Shown in pieces: positions 52,531 to 61,576 of a DNA stretch of 64,000 nt. The stretch lies in contig NZ_FQYU01000002.1 in assembly GCF_900141855.1 (NCBI RefSeq), positions 868,001-932,000 of the forward strand, read 5' to 3'. Source of the stretch: Pseudozobellia thermophila. Lineage in GTDB: Bacteria > Bacteroidota > Bacteroidia > Flavobacteriales > Flavobacteriaceae. Under the pieces are notes generated by a model. It worked only from the letters and a program-made list of their open reading frames with translations. It was not told where the DNA came from and did not search any database. How positions within the stretch are numbered: the first letter of the stretch is position 1; each line of letters begins with the position of its first letter. Position numbers and translations under genes: made by a program.

Positions 52531-55500
52531 ATGAACAAAAACTCAATACTACCGATACTTGTTACGCTAACTACATTGTTTGCGTGTTACTCACAAAATT
52601 CGACTGTTTGGCAAATTGGCAAGGCCGACAATAGCAGTTCCGAATTCGCCTTGGCAGCAGGAGACTACCAAAAATTCCTCGAAAACGACTTTGGTTGGGA
52701 AGACCGCTATTACTTAATCGGAAGTTCCCATGAGAAAACGGATTTTCCCTTTGTATTGCCCGGTGCCTACGACTATTGGGGTGGTACCTCCGGATTGGCA
52801 GGTATACGTCCGCACGAGATCAATATCTTGTTCGGTATCACATCAAAACCCCGTTCGGGTAATTACCATCTAATCGTAGATGTTCTCGATTGCAATCCGG
52901 AGACCCCACCCTACCTTAAAATTTCGGTCAATGGCAAATCCTGGAAATTTAAACTTGAAAACGGGCGTAATGCGAAAGCCCTTGAGGGCGAGGTTGCAAA
53001 TACCAAAGAACAAAAAATAAGCATTCCGATTGCCCCCGACCTAATAAAAAAAGGTGGAAACCACATTCAATTGACCATTTTAGAAGGGAGTTGGTTGGTT
53101 TTTGACCAGATTCGTCTAGAAGGGCCCAAAGAAGTGGATTTGTTAAAACCTACCACTGCCTTTATTAGGGACGTTTCCCCTGCACGATATGAAGTAAAGG
53201 AACAAGGCATTCGGTCACAACCCTTATTGCTTGACGTTCAACACCTGCAAGGCAGCCCCAAGATAAGGGTAACCATAGACGGTACATCTGTTTTCGAAGA
53301 GGTTGTAGAGCATGGCAGAAACATCTACGAAGTACCCATGCCCGCGGTAAACCGTCGAAAACAAAGCGGTTACTCCATCTATCTCGACGGGAAAATAGTC
53401 GAAAAGGGAGAGGTCGAAAGAAGTCCACAAAAGCTCAATACGCTTTCAGACTATGTCGACACAAAGATAGGCACGGGACATTCCAGATGGATGATAGCCC
53501 CAGGCCCCTGGATGCCTTTCGGAATGGTAAAAATAAGTCCGGATAACCAAAAATCAGGTTGGCAAGCAGGATACCAACCTTCTTTTGAAAGTGTGGGCAC
53601 TTTTAGCCATATCCACGAATGGACCATGGCCGGTTTGGGGACCTTCCCCACCAATGGCCCCTTGATTACGGAAGTCGGAGATCCCGGGGACCCCGATTCG
53701 GGTTACCGTTCACGTGTTGACAAAAACACAGAACAAGCCCCGCTGGGTTATTATTCGGTTTTCTTGAGCGATTATAAGATAAAAGCGGAGCTTACCGCCA
53801 CGACCCGTGCCAGTTTTCAACGCTATACCTACCCTAAAGACAAACCCAACTCCAGAATACTTGTAGACCTACAAATACCATCGGAATACAGCTATCAAAT
53901 CGAAAAAGCCCATTTCAAAAAAGTAAGCGACTATAAAATAGAAGGCTATAGCAAACAAATATCGCCCTCTGTATGGGGCGAAGGCTATTATAGAAAGCAA
54001 TTTATAGAAGACGGCGACAAGCCCAAGGAATGGGATGATATCGCACAGGAATACACCGTTCATTTTGTAATGGAATTTGATCGGCCCATAAAAGATTTCG
54101 GGATTTGGGTAAACGGAGACCAGAAAGGGGAGCACGATACGGCGATTTCAAAAAACACCGAACTAACGGTTGAAAACCCCGAGGATGTGGTTGCCTTTGT
54201 TGAATTTGACACCAATAACAACCAAACGGTACAAACGCGAACGGGCATTTCGTATGTAAGCATCGAAAATGCGGCCCTCAACTTAGAAAGGGAAATAACC
54301 CAACCTTTCGGTTGGAGTTTTGATAAAGTAGGGGACAACCAAGAAAAGGCCTGGAACAGTTTGTTCAAAAGAGTTTTGATCACATCGAACGACCGGCTGG
54401 AGAAAACCAGGTTTTATACCAACATGTACCGTGCCTTGGTAAGCAGAAATATTTTTAGCGATTTCGATGGCCGATGGGTCGATGCCGAAGAGAACGTTCA
54501 AAAAATACAAGACCCCAATGGAGTAGCCTTGGGCTGCGATGCCTTCTGGAACACCTTTTGGAACCTAAATCAATTTTGGAATTTGGTAACCCCCGATTGG
54601 TCCTCAAAATGGGTGAATTCGCAATTGGCCATGTACGATGCCAATGGTTGGCTGGCCAAAGGACCGGCAGGCATGGAATATATTCCGGTTATGGTGGCAG
54701 AACACGAAATCCCACTGATTGTCAGCGCATTTCAAATGGGGGTCGGCAATATCAACGCCGAAAAAGCATTCGAAGCCGTTTATAAAATGCAGACCACCGA
54801 GGGGCAAAAGGTAGGCAATGGTTATGCGGGAAACAGGGATTTACTTCCTTATTTAAAATACAATTACGTACCCTACAACAAAGGACGCTTTTCAAATACA
54901 TTGGAATACTCCTTTGACGACTTTGCCGTTTCGCAACTGGCAAAGGCCTTAGGCAAGGACAAGGAATACAAGGAATTCATCAAAAGGGGGTATTGGTGGA
55001 AAAATGCCATCAATCCCGATAACGGTTTTGCCCATCTCCGACATTCCGACGGAACTTGGTTCCCCGATTTTGACCCTATCAAAACAGCGGGCAACTTTCA
55101 ATACGTCGAAGGCAATGCATGGCAATTAACATTCTTCGTCCCACAAGATGTACCCGCACTTGCTGCCATAGTCGGCGAAGAAGAATTTGCAAAACGCTTG
55201 GACAACGGTTTTAAGACAAGTAGCCCATGGAGGTACAATGCACCCAACGAGCTGTACTGGGATTTTCCGGTAACACAGGGCAACCAACAATCCATGCACT
55301 TTTCATTTCTCTTCAATTGGGTAAAAAAACCGTGGCTAACACAAAAGTGGAGCAGGGATATCATCAATCGTTATTACGGTTATGGCATATCAAATGCTTA
55401 TTTGGGCGATGAAGACCAAGGCCAAATGAGCGCATGGTTCATAATGGCCTCCTTAGGACTTTTTCAAACGGACGGCGGAGTTCGCGTAGACCCCATTTAT

Positions 55501-55764
55501 GAGATAGGAAGTCCCCTTTTTGAAAAGATCGAAATAGATTTAGGAAACTTGTACGAAAGAGGAAAAACCTTTGTAATCGAAGCAAAAAATACGTCTTTCA
55601 ACAATAAGTATGTGCAAAGCGCAACCCTGAACGGGAAGAAATTGGAGAATTTCTGGTTTCCTAGCAGTGAATTGTTAAAAGGAGGAAAACTAGAATTGGA
55701 AATGGGACCCGAGCCCAATAAAAAATGGGGAACAAAAGTATTACCTCCATCACCATCAAACTAA
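52531..55764 (+). CDS. GH92-type alpha-mannosidase family protein with N-terminal beta domains
   Basis: A secreted 1077-residue protein (signal peptide to about residue 20). Residues about 25-190 form a beta-sandwich similar to the C-terminal domain of rhamnogalacturonan lyases (GKADNSSSEFALAAGDYQKF, LRLEGP-like end), followed by a linker domain, then the GH92 catalytic part from about 300 (YVDTKIGTGHSRWMIAPGPW, MPFGMVKISPDN) to the end (LELEMGPEPNKKWG). GH92 enzymes are Ca2+-dependent exo-alpha-mannosidases. The conserved acidic cluster, normally GNDDCGQ, reads G-D-E-D-Q-G-Q here (D960, E961, D962), a conservative but unusual change, so activity on mannosides is likely rather than certain. 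Second gene of the operon with the isomerase and the unassigned lipoprotein. Confidence 0.88.
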   Translation: MNKNSILPILVTLTTLFACYSQNSTVWQIGKADNSSSEFALAAGDYQKFLENDFGWEDRYYLIGSSHEKTDFPFVLPGAYDYWGGTSGLAGIRPHEINILFGITSKPRSGNYHLIVDVLDCNPETPPYLKISVNGKSWKFKLENGRNAKALEGEVANTKEQKISIPIAPDLIKKGGNHIQLTILEGSWLVFDQIRLEGPKEVDLLKPTTAFIRDVSPARYEVKEQGIRSQPLLLDVQHLQGSPKIRVTIDGTSVFEEVVEHGRNIYEVPMPAVNRRKQSGYSIYLDGKIVEKGEVERSPQKLNTLSDYVDTKIGTGHSRWMIAPGPWMPFGMVKISPDNQKSGWQAGYQPSFESVGTFSHIHEWTMAGLGTFPTNGPLITEVGDPGDPDSGYRSRVDKNTEQAPLGYYSVFLSDYKIKAELTATTRASFQRYTYPKDKPNSRILVDLQIPSEYSYQIEKAHFKKVSDYKIEGYSKQISPSVWGEGYYRKQFIEDGDKPKEWDDIAQEYTVHFVMEFDRPIKDFGIWVNGDQKGEHDTAISKNTELTVENPEDVVAFVEFDTNNNQTVQTRTGISYVSIENAALNLEREITQPFGWSFDKVGDNQEKAWNSLFKRVLITSNDRLEKTRFYTNMYRALVSRNIFSDFDGRWVDAEENVQKIQDPNGVALGCDAFWNTFWNLNQFWNLVTPDWSSKWVNSQLAMYDANGWLAKGPAGMEYIPVMVAEHEIPLIVSAFQMGVGNINAEKAFEAVYKMQTTEGQKVGNGYAGNRDLLPYLKYNYVPYNKGRFSNTLEYSFDDFAVSQLAKALGKDKEYKEFIKRGYWWKNAINPDNGFAHLRHSDGTWFPDFDPIKTAGNFQYVEGNAWQLTFFVPQDVPALAAIVGEEEFAKRLDNGFKTSSPWRYNAPNELYWDFPVTQGNQQSMHFSFLFNWVKKPWLTQKWSRDIINRYYGYGISNAYLGDEDQGQMSAWFIMASLGLFQTDGGVRVDPIYEIGSPLFEKIEIDLGNLYERGKTFVIEAKNTSFNNKYVQSATLNGKKLENFWFPSSELLKGGKLELEMGPEPNKKWGTKVLPPSPSN

Positions 55765-55771
55765 AGACAAG

Positions 55772-57061
55772 ATGAACAGGCTCTTTTTTTATATTACCGC
55801 ATGCCTATTGGCCGCATGCACCACAAACAAAGAAAACAAAATATTGGCCGATAAAATACTAAACGACAAAAGCCTCCAAGAGGTCAGGGCGAAAGCGATT
55901 GAAGTGGTGAAAACCGGTTTTAATGCAGGGGATGGTTATGGCGAGGTATGGATAAGGGACTACAATACCTTTATTGAGCTTTCGGCCCAAGTTTTTGACC
56001 CAAAAGAACTGGAGAAAAACCTCTTGGTCTTTTTTAAGCTGCAAGGGCAAGACGGAAATATCGTCGACGGATTTATTCCAAAAGAAAAAGCCGTTGCAAC
56101 GGAAGGGGGCTACGAATATATCCATACCGATCTCGAGCCAAATTATGCAGGACATAAAAACACCGTTGAAACCGACCACGAAAGTTCATTGGTACAGGCC
56201 GTATACAAGTATGTAAAAAAAACAGGCAACAAAGATTTTTTAAACAAGGAAGTTGGCGGAAAAACCGTGGCCGAGCGTATGGAAATGGCCATGCAATTTC
56301 TTGTAGACCACAGGTGGGCGGAACAGTTCGGGTTGATTTACGGGGCAACGACCGCTGACTGGGGCGACGTTCAGCACGCCCACCCATGGGGCGTCTACAT
56401 TACCGAAGACACCAAGTATTGTGTCGATATTTACGACAATGCCATGATGCTCATAGCCCTCGACAATATGATCGAACTTGTCCCCAAAACAAAATCAAAA
56501 TGGCAGGAAATACGCGATACTATCGCCAAAAACACGATGGAAGTGTTGTGGGACGAAAAAAAGCAGAAATTCATTCCCCATGTTTATCTCGATGGTTCGC
56601 CCTACCCCGACGATTTTGACGAAAACAAAATCTACTACCACGGAGGCACGGCGGTCGCCATCGAGGCCGGGCTGCTGAACAAAGAACAGATCAAAACATC
56701 ACTAAATAAAATGATAGACAACGTGGAAGCCTCGGGCGCCGGTTCGATCGGACTTACCTTATACCCTCCCTATCCGGAATGGGCCTTTGAAAACAAGGGG
56801 ATGTACCCCTACGGATACCAAAACGGGGGCGACTGGACCTGGTTTGGAGGTCGAATGGTACAACAACTCATTCGATACGGCTTTGTTAAAGAAGCCTATG
56901 AACAACTGTTGCCCATGACCGACCGCGTTATTAAGAACAACGGCTTTTACGAATGGTATACGGTAGATAACAAACCTGAGGGATCGGGCACCTTCAGGGG
57001 TTCTGCCGGAGTATTGGACAAGGCTATTGAAATGTTGGAAATTTGGGCACATAAGCAATAA
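55772..57061 (+). CDS. Lipoprotein with alpha/alpha-barrel glycosidase-like architecture, family unassigned
   Basis: A 429-residue lipoprotein (LLAAC, acylated Cys16, followed by TTNKEN). The whole protein has the alternation of helices and acidic/aromatic loops seen in (alpha/alpha)6 glycosidases related to trehalases and GH63/GH15: GEVWIRDYNTFIELS (about 52-66), DHESSLVQAVYKYVKKTGNK, ATTADWGDVQHAHPWG, NGGDWTWFGGRMVQQLI (about 351-367) and FYEWYTVDNKPEGSGTFRGS. Several conserved-looking Asp/Glu residues could be catalytic. I cannot name a CAZy family. It lies 7 bp after the GH92-type gene, so it should act on the same glycan, perhaps removing a terminal residue before GH92. Confidence 0.8.
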   Translation: MNRLFFYITACLLAACTTNKENKILADKILNDKSLQEVRAKAIEVVKTGFNAGDGYGEVWIRDYNTFIELSAQVFDPKELEKNLLVFFKLQGQDGNIVDGFIPKEKAVATEGGYEYIHTDLEPNYAGHKNTVETDHESSLVQAVYKYVKKTGNKDFLNKEVGGKTVAERMEMAMQFLVDHRWAEQFGLIYGATTADWGDVQHAHPWGVYITEDTKYCVDIYDNAMMLIALDNMIELVPKTKSKWQEIRDTIAKNTMEVLWDEKKQKFIPHVYLDGSPYPDDFDENKIYYHGGTAVAIEAGLLNKEQIKTSLNKMIDNVEASGAGSIGLTLYPPYPEWAFENKGMYPYGYQNGGDWTWFGGRMVQQLIRYGFVKEAYEQLLPMTDRVIKNNGFYEWYTVDNKPEGSGTFRGSAGVLDKAIEMLEIWAHKQ

Positions 57062-57157
57062 GCCCAAATTCTTTTGAAGATAGCAACACGACAAACTTGA
57101 CACATAAATGGTATATTAGAATAATAATTCTTTGATGATTACCGAATATATTTGACC

Positions 57158-57895
57158 ATGGATTTCAAGTTAGACCAAAACAGCCCCGTACCGTTACATG
57201 CCCAAATAGAAGAGTACCTCCGAAACTTGATCGTTAGCAAGGATTACAAAAACGGAGACAAGCTTTTGCCAAAGGAAGTAACCATGTCCAAGAAACTTGG
57301 GGTCTCAAGAAATACGATCAGGCAGGCCATTAACAAACTGGTTCATGAAGGCCTGATAGAACGAAAAAAAGGGGTCGGGACCAAAGTCGCCACCAAAAAA
57401 ATATCGACTCGACTCGACAACTGGATCAGTTTCACCAAAGAGATGAGAAACCAAGGGATAGAAGTCGTGAATTACTTGGTCAATGTTGCCTTAGTGGACG
57501 CAGACGACGAAGTCTATAAAGCCCTGGGAGTCCCCGACACAAAAAAGATCTGGAAACTAGAAAAGATACGGGGCTCAAAAGAAGCAAAATACCTGTATTC
57601 CATTTCGTATTTTCATCCCAGGGTGGGCATAACCGGCAACGAAAACTTTATGACGCCCCTCTATGAGTTGTTGGAAGAAGAGCACGATACCATAGTCTCG
57701 ACATCCAAGGAAAAATTAAGGGCCGTAATGCCCGATGAAAAAATTGCATCCATGCTGGATATCGAAAAAAACGTGGCACTATTAAAAAGGGAACGTTTGG
57801 TTACCGATATCGGCGACCGTCCCGTAGAGTACAACATCGTTTATTACCATACCGATTATTTCACCTACGACATCGACATCAAAAGGGAACTGTAG
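57158..57895 (+). CDS. GntR/HutC-family transcriptional regulator (UTRA domain)
   Basis: A 245-residue repressor-type regulator. Winged helix-turn-helix of the GntR type at about 8-75 (PVPLHAQIEEYLRNLI, KLGVSRNTIRQAINKLVHEG, IERKKGVGTKVA) and a UTRA ligand-binding domain at about 95-240 (IWKLEKIRGS, EYNIVYYHTDYFTYDIDIKR). UTRA regulators commonly bind phosphorylated sugars. The frame can start at a TTG at 57152, but the ATG at 57158 is the natural start. It lies between the glycosidase genes and the sugar kinase gene and probably controls the mannoside cluster; a candidate operator is noted upstream of the isomerase gene. Confidence 0.92.
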   Translation: MDFKLDQNSPVPLHAQIEEYLRNLIVSKDYKNGDKLLPKEVTMSKKLGVSRNTIRQAINKLVHEGLIERKKGVGTKVATKKISTRLDNWISFTKEMRNQGIEVVNYLVNVALVDADDEVYKALGVPDTKKIWKLEKIRGSKEAKYLYSISYFHPRVGITGNENFMTPLYELLEEEHDTIVSTSKEKLRAVMPDEKIASMLDIEKNVALLKRERLVTDIGDRPVEYNIVYYHTDYFTYDIDIKREL

Positions 57896-57929
57896 AAAAC
57901 AGTGCAGCCCCATTAAAAACCCATAAAAG

Positions 57930-58859
57930 TTGAAAGAAAGTCAAATAGCCATAGGAATCGATATTGGCGGAAGCCATATAACCAGTGCCGCCGTAGCCCT
58001 AGATGGACCAAAAATTTTACCCCATACTACATTTTCGGCCAAAGTGGACAACAAAGCCCCCAAGGACCGGATACTTAAAAATTGGAGTTCGGCCATCAAT
58101 AAGACCTTGGAGTGCGTATCCATGGCGGGGACGGTCAGGCTGGGTTTTGCCATGCCCGGGGCCTTCAATTACAGAACCGGACTGGCCAAGTTCGAGGGCA
58201 ATGCCAAATACGAAAGCCTTTACAACGTATCGATACCGAATGAGCTGCCAAAGTTCATTGAGACCCACAAAGTGGATATGCGATTTTTAAACGACGCAAC
58301 GGCCTTTGGTGTCGGGGTCTCCACCTTGGGCAAGGCCAAAAATTTCAGTCAGATCATATCGATTACCCTGGGCACGGGTTTTGGATCCGCCTTTATAAAA
58401 GACGGGGTACCGCAGGTGTCGTCGAAAGGGGTGCCGGCCGGAGGCTGTCTTTGGGACAAGCCCTATAAGGACGGAATGGCCGACGATTATTTTTCGACCC
58501 GCTGGTGCCTTGGGCGGTATTACGAACTTTCGGGCCAAAAAGTAGGGGGCGTCAAGGAAATTGCCCAATCCAACGACGGCCACAGCCAAACACTTTTTGA
58601 GGAGTTCGGAAGCCATATGGCCGAATTCATGATACCCTATTTAAGGCAATACTGTCCGGAACTAATCATCTTGGGGGGCAACGTCTCCAAGGCCAGTCCT
58701 TTGTTTCTTCCCGTTTTAAGGCGCAAGGTCAAAGCGGCGGGAATCCGTACCGATTTCGAGGTTTCCGACCTTATGGAAGACGCCGCCATCATGGGAAGCG
58801 CCAAACTCTTCGATTCCCATTTTTGGGAGCAGGTCAAGGATGACCTGCCCGAACTTTAA
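57930..58859 (+). CDS. ROK-family sugar kinase without the zinc motif
   Basis: Phosphorylates a hexose with ATP. 309 residues: phosphate-1 loop GIDIGGSHITSAAVAL (about 9-24), catalytic region RFLNDATAFGVGVS (about 118-131) with its Asp, phosphate-2 loop ITLGTGFGSAFIKDGV (about 147-162), and the adenosine motif LGGNVSKASP. The CxCGxxGCxE zinc site of typical ROK proteins is absent; the stretch where it should lie reads AGGCLWDKPYKDGMADDY. There is no helix-turn-helix, so it is a kinase rather than a repressor. Translation probably starts at the TTG at 57930, since the fold begins at once and no ATG is available. Mannose is the likely substrate from the presence of the isomerase gene. Confidence 0.88.
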   Translation: MKESQIAIGIDIGGSHITSAAVALDGPKILPHTTFSAKVDNKAPKDRILKNWSSAINKTLECVSMAGTVRLGFAMPGAFNYRTGLAKFEGNAKYESLYNVSIPNELPKFIETHKVDMRFLNDATAFGVGVSTLGKAKNFSQIISITLGTGFGSAFIKDGVPQVSSKGVPAGGCLWDKPYKDGMADDYFSTRWCLGRYYELSGQKVGGVKEIAQSNDGHSQTLFEEFGSHMAEFMIPYLRQYCPELIILGGNVSKASPLFLPVLRRKVKAAGIRTDFEVSDLMEDAAIMGSAKLFDSHFWEQVKDDLPEL

Positions 58860-58862
58860 GAT

Positions 58863-58889
58863 AGGCCGGTACCGGGACGATACCGACCT
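58863..58889. terminator. Possible bidirectional hairpin between convergent genes
   Basis: AGGCCGGTA (58863-58871) and TACCGACCT (58881-58889) form a 9-bp stem with one mismatch and a 9-base loop, immediately after the kinase stop codon and 17 bp before the end of the GH92 gene on the other strand. There is no T-run, so efficiency as an intrinsic terminator is doubtful. Confidence 0.3.
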
Positions 58890-58906
58890 GCTTCCCGTTC
58901 ACTTGT

Positions 58907-61576
58907 CTATTGATCCGATACGCCCCATGCCTTGTTCGGCTCAGGGCCCATTTCAAGAACCAGTTCCCCTCCCCCTACAACGGCATCGTGGTGTATATAA
59001 CTTAGGTTATAGGGCTTGCCGTTAAAGGTGGCCGATTGGATGTAGGCATTTTCCTTGGAGTTGTTACGGGCGATGACCCTAAACACCTTTCCCTGGCCAA
59101 CGTTCATTTTGACCTTGTCGAAAATAGGGCTGCAAAGTTGATAGACGGGGTCGCCCGGCAAGGCCGGATAAAATCCCATGGCCCCGAAAACGTACCAAGA
59201 GGACACTTGTCCGCAATCATCGTTGCCCGGCAATCCCCCGACATCGTTAAAAAAATACTTGGCCAACATATCGCGGACCACTTTTTGTGTTTTCCACGGA
59301 GCGCCCAGGCTATTGTAGATATAGGGGGCGTGCATTGAAAACTCGTCGCCCACATAGTACATATCGTTTTCAAAAAAATGGTCAAGATAGGCTATCAACC
59401 CATCCTTCCCTCCCATAAAGTCGGCCAAGCCGGGAATATCGTGGGGTACCAACAAGGTGTGGTTCCTGTAATACAACTCGGTATCATGTGCCGTTCCCTG
59501 GGCCCAGACACTGATGCTTTTATCGAAGGGGGGAAGCCATTCCCCATTGGCCTTTTTGCCCCGAACCAGGCCGGTTTCCTTATCCAACACATTGATATAG
59601 CGCTTTGAACGCTCCATGTAGGTAGCGTACACATCGTCCTTGCCCAAGGCCTTGGCCATTTGGGCTATGCAATAGTCGTCGTAGGAAAACTCCAAAGTTC
59701 TTGCCACGGGTTCACCGTAAAACCCGAAGACCTCGGCAGGCACGTAACCGATCTCATTGAAGTAGTCGATGCCCACGCGACCTGAAAAACCGCGATCCCC
59801 CTTTTGGTTCGCATTTTTAAGCATGGCCTCCATGGCCAGGTCGGCATCGAAGCCCCGTATTCCCTTTACATAGGCGTCGGCAATGACCGCATCGGCATGG
59901 GTGCCCATCATGATGCTTCGGTACCACGGATTCGGCCATTTGGGCAGCCACCCGCCTTGCTGGTAGGCATTCAGCATCCCGTTAATAACGTCTTTGCTCT
60001 CTTCCGGTTTGACCAAGACCCAAAGCGGGTGTAAAGACCTGAAGGTATCCCAAAGGGAAAGATCGGTATACATCTGGCCCTCGTGCACCTCAAAATCAAA
60101 GGGACTAAAATACCTTCCGTCTTCATTGAGGTTGCGGGGATTGACAAAGCACTTGGTCAAGGCGGTGTAAAAAATGGCCTTGTCGTCCTCCTTCCCTTCG
60201 ACCTGGATCATATTTAACTCCTTTTCCCAGACCTCGGCACTTTTGGCCACCGCCTTGTCAAAATCGAAATCCGGGAATTCTTCCTCCATATTGGCCCGGG
60301 CCTGTGCCAGATCGATCAAGGAGGTAGCGACCTTCATCCTTACTTTTTCCTTGTCGGCAGTCGAAAAAGTCACATAAACCGCATGGGCATCCACTCCCTT
60401 AAGGGCCATTTTGGCGCCCAGTCCGGGATCCATTTCAACGGGCTCCGAACAACGGAACTGCATGGAGGTCGCCCCTGAACCGTCGTAATATTCGATTCGG
60501 ATCTTATAGCTCCTTCCCTCGGTCAGGTCCATGGTATAAGTTTCGGTGCCCGCGGCCCGGTACTTCCACTGATCGATCACCAGTTTATCGTCGATATACA
60601 TCCTGGTACCATCATCGGTGGTCAGGGTAAAGGTATGCTCCCCGCTGTGTTTCGCTATCAGGGTGCCCGTATACCTTGCGGAAAAGAAATCGTCCTTGAC
60701 GCCTTCGACGGGCGCCTTCAACCATTCGTAATCCAGTTGTGAATAATGCTTCCTTACGGCGGGTTCGCCTTCCAACTTGTCGTTATTGAAATAAGTCGCC
60801 TCGAAGCCTTCGGGAACCAAACTGGCATCGACCACCTTTGGAAGCATATCGACATCGTAGCTTTCGAATTTTTTGTCGAACCGAGCCACAAAATAGTTCT
60901 TAAAATGACCGGCGATTACCGTATACCCCTCAATTTCATTTTTTTCGGGAATCACTTTATAATGCCCCGGAACGTATACCCCGTCGAAGATTACCGAGGA
61001 AGACCCGGATTCGGGATAGGTAAATTGAAAAAAGGCGGTCTTTGCCCCTGCCGTAAACTCGGCCTTGATATCGTAGTCATCCAATTGTACCGAGTAATAG
61101 TGCGGTTTGGCCACTTCAGAAGCGTGACTGAATTTCGAGGCGCGTTCCTCGGCATCGATCGCGACCTTTCCGGTCATGGGCATGAGCGACATGGCCCCCC
61201 AGTCACCGACAACCGCCCCATTGGGGTAGCGTGTACCCCGAAAACCTTGGATCTTTTCCTGGTCGTACCAATAAGGTACGGGTACCGTGATCACGCGCTC
61301 CGTCCACTTCGCGGTCTGGGGCGTCCAGTGGGTCAGGGCCGAGGGCTTGCCCACTATGGGCGAAACATAGCCCATGGGCTCTTCGACCTCGGTAACGGTA
61401 ATATCGGCAATACTGGCCGCCGTACCCACCCGGGTATCCACATAGCCCAAATAGTCCTTTTGCGGCAGTGGGCCTTCATCCGTTGCCCCCTCTCCTTTGG
61501 GGGATGGATCTTGACAGCTAAAACATCCTAACGCCAAGGCGCCTAGGGTCAATCCCTTTTTAAAACAATAAGTCAT
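58907..61576 (-). CDS. GH92 exo-alpha-mannosidase with internal PA14 domain
   Basis: Secreted Ca2+-dependent exo-alpha-mannosidase, 889 residues, lipoprotein (lipobox region LGCFSC, Cys21). GH92 N-domain from about 43 (YVDTRVGTAASIADITVT) to 250, then a PA14 carbohydrate-binding domain inserted at about 254-380 (FEATYFNNDKLEG, HTFTLTTDDGTRMYIDDK), and the catalytic domain from about 400 to the end, with LWDTFRSLHPLW, MMGTHADAVIADAYVKGIRG, and the acidic cluster GNDDCGQVSSWYVFGAMGFY. All usual GH92 motifs are intact. The gene begins on the base after the stop of the CoA-transferase gene in the opposite reading order, that is, it directly follows that gene in one minus-strand operon. Confidence 0.93.
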   Translation of the reverse strand: MTYCFKKGLTLGALALGCFSCQDPSPKGEGATDEGPLPQKDYLGYVDTRVGTAASIADITVTEVEEPMGYVSPIVGKPSALTHWTPQTAKWTERVITVPVPYWYDQEKIQGFRGTRYPNGAVVGDWGAMSLMPMTGKVAIDAEERASKFSHASEVAKPHYYSVQLDDYDIKAEFTAGAKTAFFQFTYPESGSSSVIFDGVYVPGHYKVIPEKNEIEGYTVIAGHFKNYFVARFDKKFESYDVDMLPKVVDASLVPEGFEATYFNNDKLEGEPAVRKHYSQLDYEWLKAPVEGVKDDFFSARYTGTLIAKHSGEHTFTLTTDDGTRMYIDDKLVIDQWKYRAAGTETYTMDLTEGRSYKIRIEYYDGSGATSMQFRCSEPVEMDPGLGAKMALKGVDAHAVYVTFSTADKEKVRMKVATSLIDLAQARANMEEEFPDFDFDKAVAKSAEVWEKELNMIQVEGKEDDKAIFYTALTKCFVNPRNLNEDGRYFSPFDFEVHEGQMYTDLSLWDTFRSLHPLWVLVKPEESKDVINGMLNAYQQGGWLPKWPNPWYRSIMMGTHADAVIADAYVKGIRGFDADLAMEAMLKNANQKGDRGFSGRVGIDYFNEIGYVPAEVFGFYGEPVARTLEFSYDDYCIAQMAKALGKDDVYATYMERSKRYINVLDKETGLVRGKKANGEWLPPFDKSISVWAQGTAHDTELYYRNHTLLVPHDIPGLADFMGGKDGLIAYLDHFFENDMYYVGDEFSMHAPYIYNSLGAPWKTQKVVRDMLAKYFFNDVGGLPGNDDCGQVSSWYVFGAMGFYPALPGDPVYQLCSPIFDKVKMNVGQGKVFRVIARNNSKENAYIQSATFNGKPYNLSYIHHDAVVGGGELVLEMGPEPNKAWGVSDQ

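Noticed and set aside
60746-61531. Long plus-strand frame of 261 codons opposite the GH92 gene
   Set aside because: It is fully antisense to an unmistakable GH92 gene; its translation has no known family and reflects the codon use of the real gene.
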